From NCBI RefSeq assembly GCF_020382885.2, contig NC_058497.1, forward strand, positions 23,800,330 to 23,864,329: DNA of 64,000 nt, written 5' to 3'. A program made the translations under genes and the position numbers. Positions 60,296 to 64,000 of this stretch are shown piece by piece (position 1 is the stretch's first letter; each line of letters begins with the position of its first letter). The notes below the pieces were generated by a model that had not been told where the DNA came from, searched no databases, and was given only the letters and a program-made list of their open reading frames with translations. Source of the DNA: Scatophagus argus (taxonomy: Eukaryota; Chordata; Actinopteri; Scatophagidae).

Positions 60296-61484
60296 ATGGT
60301 GTCCCTCGAGCCCTACGGGAATTTAATAAGAGACATGATAGCTCAAAATCTCTCGCATGCGGACATTTTCACAAGTTTATTACATTTAGGTGTGCAGCAA
60401 GGACGTTCTGAAATGAGTGTCAGAAGATGTTGTGCAGTCACAACTTTTCCAGGAGGGGACATGCATCCGACACGCAGTTAGAGGCTGCTAACAGCGGGAC
60501 AACAAATCAGGTAGGTTAATATGGTTTTCTTCGATTTACAGAGGTTGATAGTAACAAGATTTACTCTGTTACAGGTCATCTATCTTACTTGATTAGGTTT
60601 TTTGATAAATTGTACTTTTAAGAGCAGTTTTACATCATCTCCATACTTTTTCCTTTTACTTGAGTAAACTCGTTCAGCTACACTGAGCTAGTTACTTTTC
60701 TTTTTACCCATTCAGGATTCTACCCATCATTAACCACCCCCACCCCAGGTGACAATTTGAGTTCAATTTCTGGCTACTCTGAACAACAAAACACTCTGAA
60801 CAACAAAACAACAAACTCTAGCAATGATTGTTATTGGAATTCATAGCTATTAACACTTTTCAAAACAGAATATATCACTTAACCTTAACCAGATGCACCC
60901 TTGACTGGGGGTGCTTGTAGGTACCCCTACATATCAGTGGGCCTGCTGTTTAGACTCCCTATCAAAAGTTTTACGTCTGATATAATCATGTTTCCTCTCA
61001 CCATGTTGATTTTGCAGACTAAATATACTATATATAAATATACTATCTATGCTTTTCTTGTCTACAGAATCATACGGTGGAGTGAATGTGGGTGGAGATC
61101 AACAACCGGGTAAATTACCAATTGAAGGAGGCCCTCATGCAGCTGCAGGATCAGGAAGTCCTCAACATGGAAAAAAACATGTAACACAATACAGTCTAGT
61201 CCTTTTTTATGACGTTTTTCTTTATTTTAAAGTTGACAGTATATTCAAACAATAGCTGACATTTTGCAACTTTGCTTCACAGGCAAAGGAACACCCAATC
61301 ATTTGTCTCCTGTTTTGGAACTGACCCCTTCTCAACTGAGGACGACAAAATGTCAGCAGAGCAGCGTTTTGCTGAGGAGTACTCTGATATTTCAGTTTTA
61401 TTAGACAACGTGGTAAACTATAACTTTGCGCCATTTCAGGATGCATTGATGCATCTGATAAACATTACGCCACAATATACATGA
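60296..61484 (+). pseudogene. Decayed integrase-core-domain gene (transposon-derived family)
   Basis: Three separated coding remnants sit in the order expected of a fish integrase-core gene family that I recall. At 60296-60430 the N-terminal part has EPYGNLIRDMIAQNLSHADI and then EMSVRRCCA. At 61071-61183 an exon-like piece after CTACAG reads NHTVE, stop, MWVEINNRVNYQLKEALMQL; the stop (TGA) is one transition from an Arg codon (CGA). At 61283-61484 a C-terminal piece has DPFSTEDDKMSAEQRFAEEY and ends PFQDALMHLINITPQYT. The catalytic DDE region is absent between 60480 and 61070. The in-frame stop and missing core make it a pseudogene. The family identification is from memory and should be tested. 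Confidence 0.55.
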
Positions 61485-61856
61485 AAATGTCAGAGACAAG
61501 TTGCTTCTGGATATACTGTGTATTTTGTTACTTTTCTTTAATTGCAACTAAAATCGAACATTTGCTACCATAGCAGTGTTGAACATTAGACTATGTTCCC
61601 CACTCAGTGAACATATTTTTCCAAAGTGCAGGATGAAATAAAAAAAATCTGTATCCTCTACAGCTGTTGAACAAGGCAATTAGCCAGATGTACTATAACA
61701 GAGGTAATCAAGCTTAAGTCACTGAACGTGATACAATCACACTCAAAGCATTAATCCATCTTACTGACACCACCCAGTATGGAGAGAACATTGTCAAGAC
61801 TGGTCAGCCTGTGTGCATCGACAGAGAACTCATCCGCCCTGCATTTGAGGCACTGG

Positions 61857-61902
61857 TCAGACGTCAGCATCCACTGGTCAGACGTCAGCATCCACTGGTC
61901 AA
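61857..61902. repeat. Short tandem repeat, 20-bp unit
   Basis: CACTGGTCAGACGTCAGCAT-type units repeat about two and a half times with a 20-bp period (the unit begins ACTGGTCAGACGTCAGCATC). It is too short to be a satellite. Confidence 0.85.
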
Positions 61903-62117
61903 CGCAGTTTTTGCAATCACAGGTTCTTCCATTAGCCCTTTTTGATGAAGAAAATGAAAAGGACAATAAACATGCAAGATTAGAGATCAATTTATTACCT
62001 TCTTTTGACCTTATCTACATATTACATGTGTTTAAAAGCTTGGCAAGCGACAGTTTCACTTTAACATGCAAAAGTGAATTAATGCTTGATTCACTTGGCC
62101 ATTCAATTTGATCCTGC

Positions 62118-62349
62118 TTAAAGGTAGACTTTAATACAGATCAAACAACACACAGCACAGACAAAGGCCTCCTTCATGTGTGTTATCATGGTGTTGGTCA
62201 GAACCAGCATAGCGCCCCTGGTGTCACTGGCCTGTGTTGATGGGTCCTTCAGGACTGTGGTGACTTCACTCAGTCCTTGAGCAGCCAAGATCACTTCTTC
62301 TATTTTATCGTGGACTTCCTGAAGACTTGTGGAGTCCATATCTTTAAGA
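62118..62349 (-). pseudogene. Unrecognised exon-like ORF, fragment 1
   Basis: On the - strand an exon-like stretch follows CTCCTTGTAG (acceptor-like, AG at 62351-62350) and reads LKDMDSTSLQEVHDKIEEVI, then LAAQGLSEVTTVLKDPSTQA, a helical, Glu/Lys-rich region, before a hydrophobic end (CAVCCLICIKVYL) and a stop. I do not recognise the family. The composition looks like real protein rather than random sequence. The phase does not fit directly with fragment 2 at 62913-63131, so either an exon is missing or the two are unrelated. Confidence 0.4.
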
Positions 62350-62412
62350 CTACAAGGAGAGACAAAAATACACAACAAAATTGTACAATATTCACAAGTT
62401 CAGATAAGCTTT

Positions 62413-62719
62413 TTTCTAGATGGTACTAAAAAACAAAATATATAGCCTGAGCAGGTGACCCTAGAGCAGCAGTGGGCACATCCCACTGTGTACCAATATC
62501 ATCCCCATGAACCTCATAGTGGCCACGAAGTTTGAGGTCCAAGCAGCTGAAATGTCCAGCCGATCCCGGGAAAACAAGCCAGGAGCATATACCTTTGGAA
62601 AAAGCATCAGCTAAATGTTAATTACAGATACGTACACCCTACCCAACATTTATTTCTTTTGATATTCATTGTTATAATATTCTGTTGCTCCGCCCCAGCT
62701 CCCACTCAAACACACCCCG

Positions 62720-62761
<42 letters not shown>

Positions 62762-62912
62762 GCACCTCGGGGTGCTGAGAAAACCTAAGCAGGTTTTCCC
62801 ATTAATGTTTGAACACCAGTTTAATTTGCACTTCATATTAGTTTCACTACAGCATCCCCACGCACACACACGCACACACACACACACCTTGCACATTATT
62901 TTGTAAATAGGC
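62413..62912. repeat. Segmental duplicate block, copy 2
   Basis: Near-identical to 58052-58595. It carries shorter (TC)n and (CA)n runs than copy 1. It is followed by about 335 bp (62913-63250) absent from copy 1, after which similarity to the claudin H upstream region resumes at GGAAAGCGTAAAAACTGAGA. Confidence 0.9.
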
Positions 62913-63131
62913 TTATAGCTTTTCAATTTCAATGATCTTACATTGAGGAGCCTTTATCAGTCGGATAGCCGTGTGTTGTGCAGAGCATCCTCTGGTCCTG
63001 GCATGTTCTCCAAGCAAACGCAAAAAAGTGTTACCTGCCTGGAATATTCTGGCGATTTTATCTCCAATCATGTCGCTCTCCTTAAGGGTTAGCCTCTTCT
63101 TTCCTTTTAAAAGGATGAAACTCGAGTCCAT
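62913..63131 (-). pseudogene. Unrecognised exon-like ORF, fragment 2, in sequence unique to the third claudin unit
   Basis: From ATG at 63131-63129 (- strand) the frame reads MDSSFILLKGKKRLTLKESD, then MIGDKIARIFQAG, where a good donor (CAGGCAG|GTAACA, at 63035/63034) could end a first exon. CpG-rich sequence upstream (63160-63240) would suit a promoter. No family is recognised. It lies entirely in the 335 bp missing from the corresponding place upstream of claudin H, so it is either an insertion here or a deletion there. Confidence 0.4.
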
Positions 63132-63609
63132 AGTGCAGATGAATTGTTAACGCACCAACACCATTAAGGTACGCGGACGCACTGCTTTCTGCACGTCCTG
63201 CGACGCGGATCAGTCCGCGCGATTATTTATTTTATTTCCGGGCCACAGACAGGAAAGCGTAAAAACTGAGAATTGAAAATGGAAATACAGAAATTCGAGG
63301 CCTTCACCGAAAAGTAACTTTTGGGTAAGAAAACGCAGTGGTTTTCTTTTAAAAGGGTCATTAAATTTGGTTGCCCGATGTTTGTTTCAGAAATGGAAAC
63401 AAAACAAAATGCCCCCGTTTCTTGTTTTCCTATTTGCGTTTCTTGTTTCTGTGGTCAGGACTGTCAGCACAGCAACAACCATTTCTGAAGCGTGATGACT
63501 GACTCCACCTTCAACAAAGACACCCTTATGACCAAAGGAAATGTGCCACAGTCTTCATTCAACTCTTCTGCTTCTGTTCAGCGCCAAGTGACTCACACAA
63601 GACCTCATC

Positions 63610-64000
63610 ATGGTGTCGGTGTGTCGACAGACGCTGGGCTTTGCCCTGGCCTTCCTTGGTTTCCTGGGGACCATCATTGTGTGTGCCCTGCCCATGTGGA
63701 AGGTCTCAGCCTTCATTGGAGCCAATATTGTGACGGCGCAGATCTACTGGGAAGGTTTGTGGATGAACTGTCTGTTGCTGAGCACAGGCCAGATGCATTG
63801 CAAGACCTACGACTCCCTTCTGGTTCTATCTCGGAACCTTCAGGTTGCCAGAGCTCTTGCGGTCATCGCCATCATCGTCGCTGCCTTTGGGATCCTCCTG
63901 GGGATTGCAGGAAGCAAATGCACCAACCTTGTGGAGGATACACGTGCTAAAGCCGTAGTGGCCATCACTTCTGGAGTCGTCTTCATTTGTGCCGGAGTTC
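63610..64000 (+). CDS. Claudin-4-like protein, third tandem copy, cut by the window end (claudin I)
   Basis: Open for 130 codons to the window edge. Residues 1-44 match claudin H except T33S. The first loop keeps W47-E-G-L-W51, C54 and C64 but carries 13 amino-acid changes between residues 45 and 77, including I46Y, V55L, M56L, Q57L, Q63H, I66T, P74S and E75R. After that only V84A, G110D and I116V are seen up to residue 130. The start context and the 5' flank from 63250 are nearly identical to claudin H. It is a claudin by all visible criteria; the second loop, fourth helix and tail are outside the window, so function cannot be judged fully. Confidence 0.9.
   Translation, partial: MVSVCRQTLGFALAFLGFLGTIIVCALPMWKVSAFIGANIVTAQIYWEGLWMNCLLLSTGQMHCKTYDSLLVLSRNLQVARALAVIAIIVAAFGILLGIAGSKCTNLVEDTRAKAVVAITSGVVFICAGV

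Noticed and set aside
1-64000. Search for a novel defence, secretion or biosynthetic system
   Set aside because: The window is vertebrate chromosomal DNA. Nothing resembling clustered novel enzymes or a defence module was seen, and the claudin array is the only multi-gene system.

Overview
The window looks like nuclear DNA of a ray-finned (teleost) fish, probably a percomorph. The evidence is short-intron vertebrate genes with GT-AG splice sites, abundant CA/TG/TC/GATA microsatellites, fish-type retroposon tails, a hAT element, a Tc1/mariner end, and a tandem array of single-exon claudin genes of the claudin-3/4 type that is expanded in teleosts. Nothing looks bacterial or viral.

Layout. 1-5.3 kb: no gene recognised. 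5.3-11.2 kb (+): ppp5c, protein phosphatase 5, 13 coding exons that join in frame to 491 codons with an N-terminal TPR region and a complete PPP catalytic core. 12.6-15.7 kb (+): a THAP zinc-finger protein, best matched to THAP8, 5 coding exons, 458 codons. 17.2-22.3 kb (-): a class B GPCR of the glucagon-receptor subfamily, best matched to gipr, 13 coding exons, 510 codons. It converges tail to tail on the THAP gene and carries an antisense LINE fragment in an intron. 22.3-32.3 kb: intergenic sequence rich in simple repeats. 32.3-64 kb: nine claudin genes, three on the - strand (33.0, 35.4 and 39.0 kb), then a 6.9 kb spacer, then six on the + strand (46.6, 48.7, 51.9, 53.9, 59.0 and 63.6 kb). 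The last claudin is cut by the window end.

The ppp5c-THAP-gipr group resembles gene content of human 19q13, which supports the orthology calls. The claudins are tetraspan tight-junction proteins that set paracellular permeability. Several have their own TATA-like box and poly(A) signal, so they are separate transcription units and not an operon. The last three form a recent tandem triplication with a unit of about 4.7-5.1 kb. The third copy has nearly all its differences from the second as amino-acid changes, concentrated in the first extracellular loop, which forms the pore and selectivity surface. That is the observation most worth following.

Other notable structures: an 892-bp hAT element with a perfect 8-bp target duplication and a BED-finger ORF but no transposase body; a perfect 31-bp inverted repeat; a 17-bp-arm palindrome; a likely GC-AG intron in gipr; three splice acceptors lying on microsatellites; and a decayed integrase-core gene between claudin copies. 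I found no defence system, CRISPR array, tRNA or rRNA gene. Exon models come from manual splice-site and frame matching. Gene symbols rest on recalled family similarity, not on database searches.
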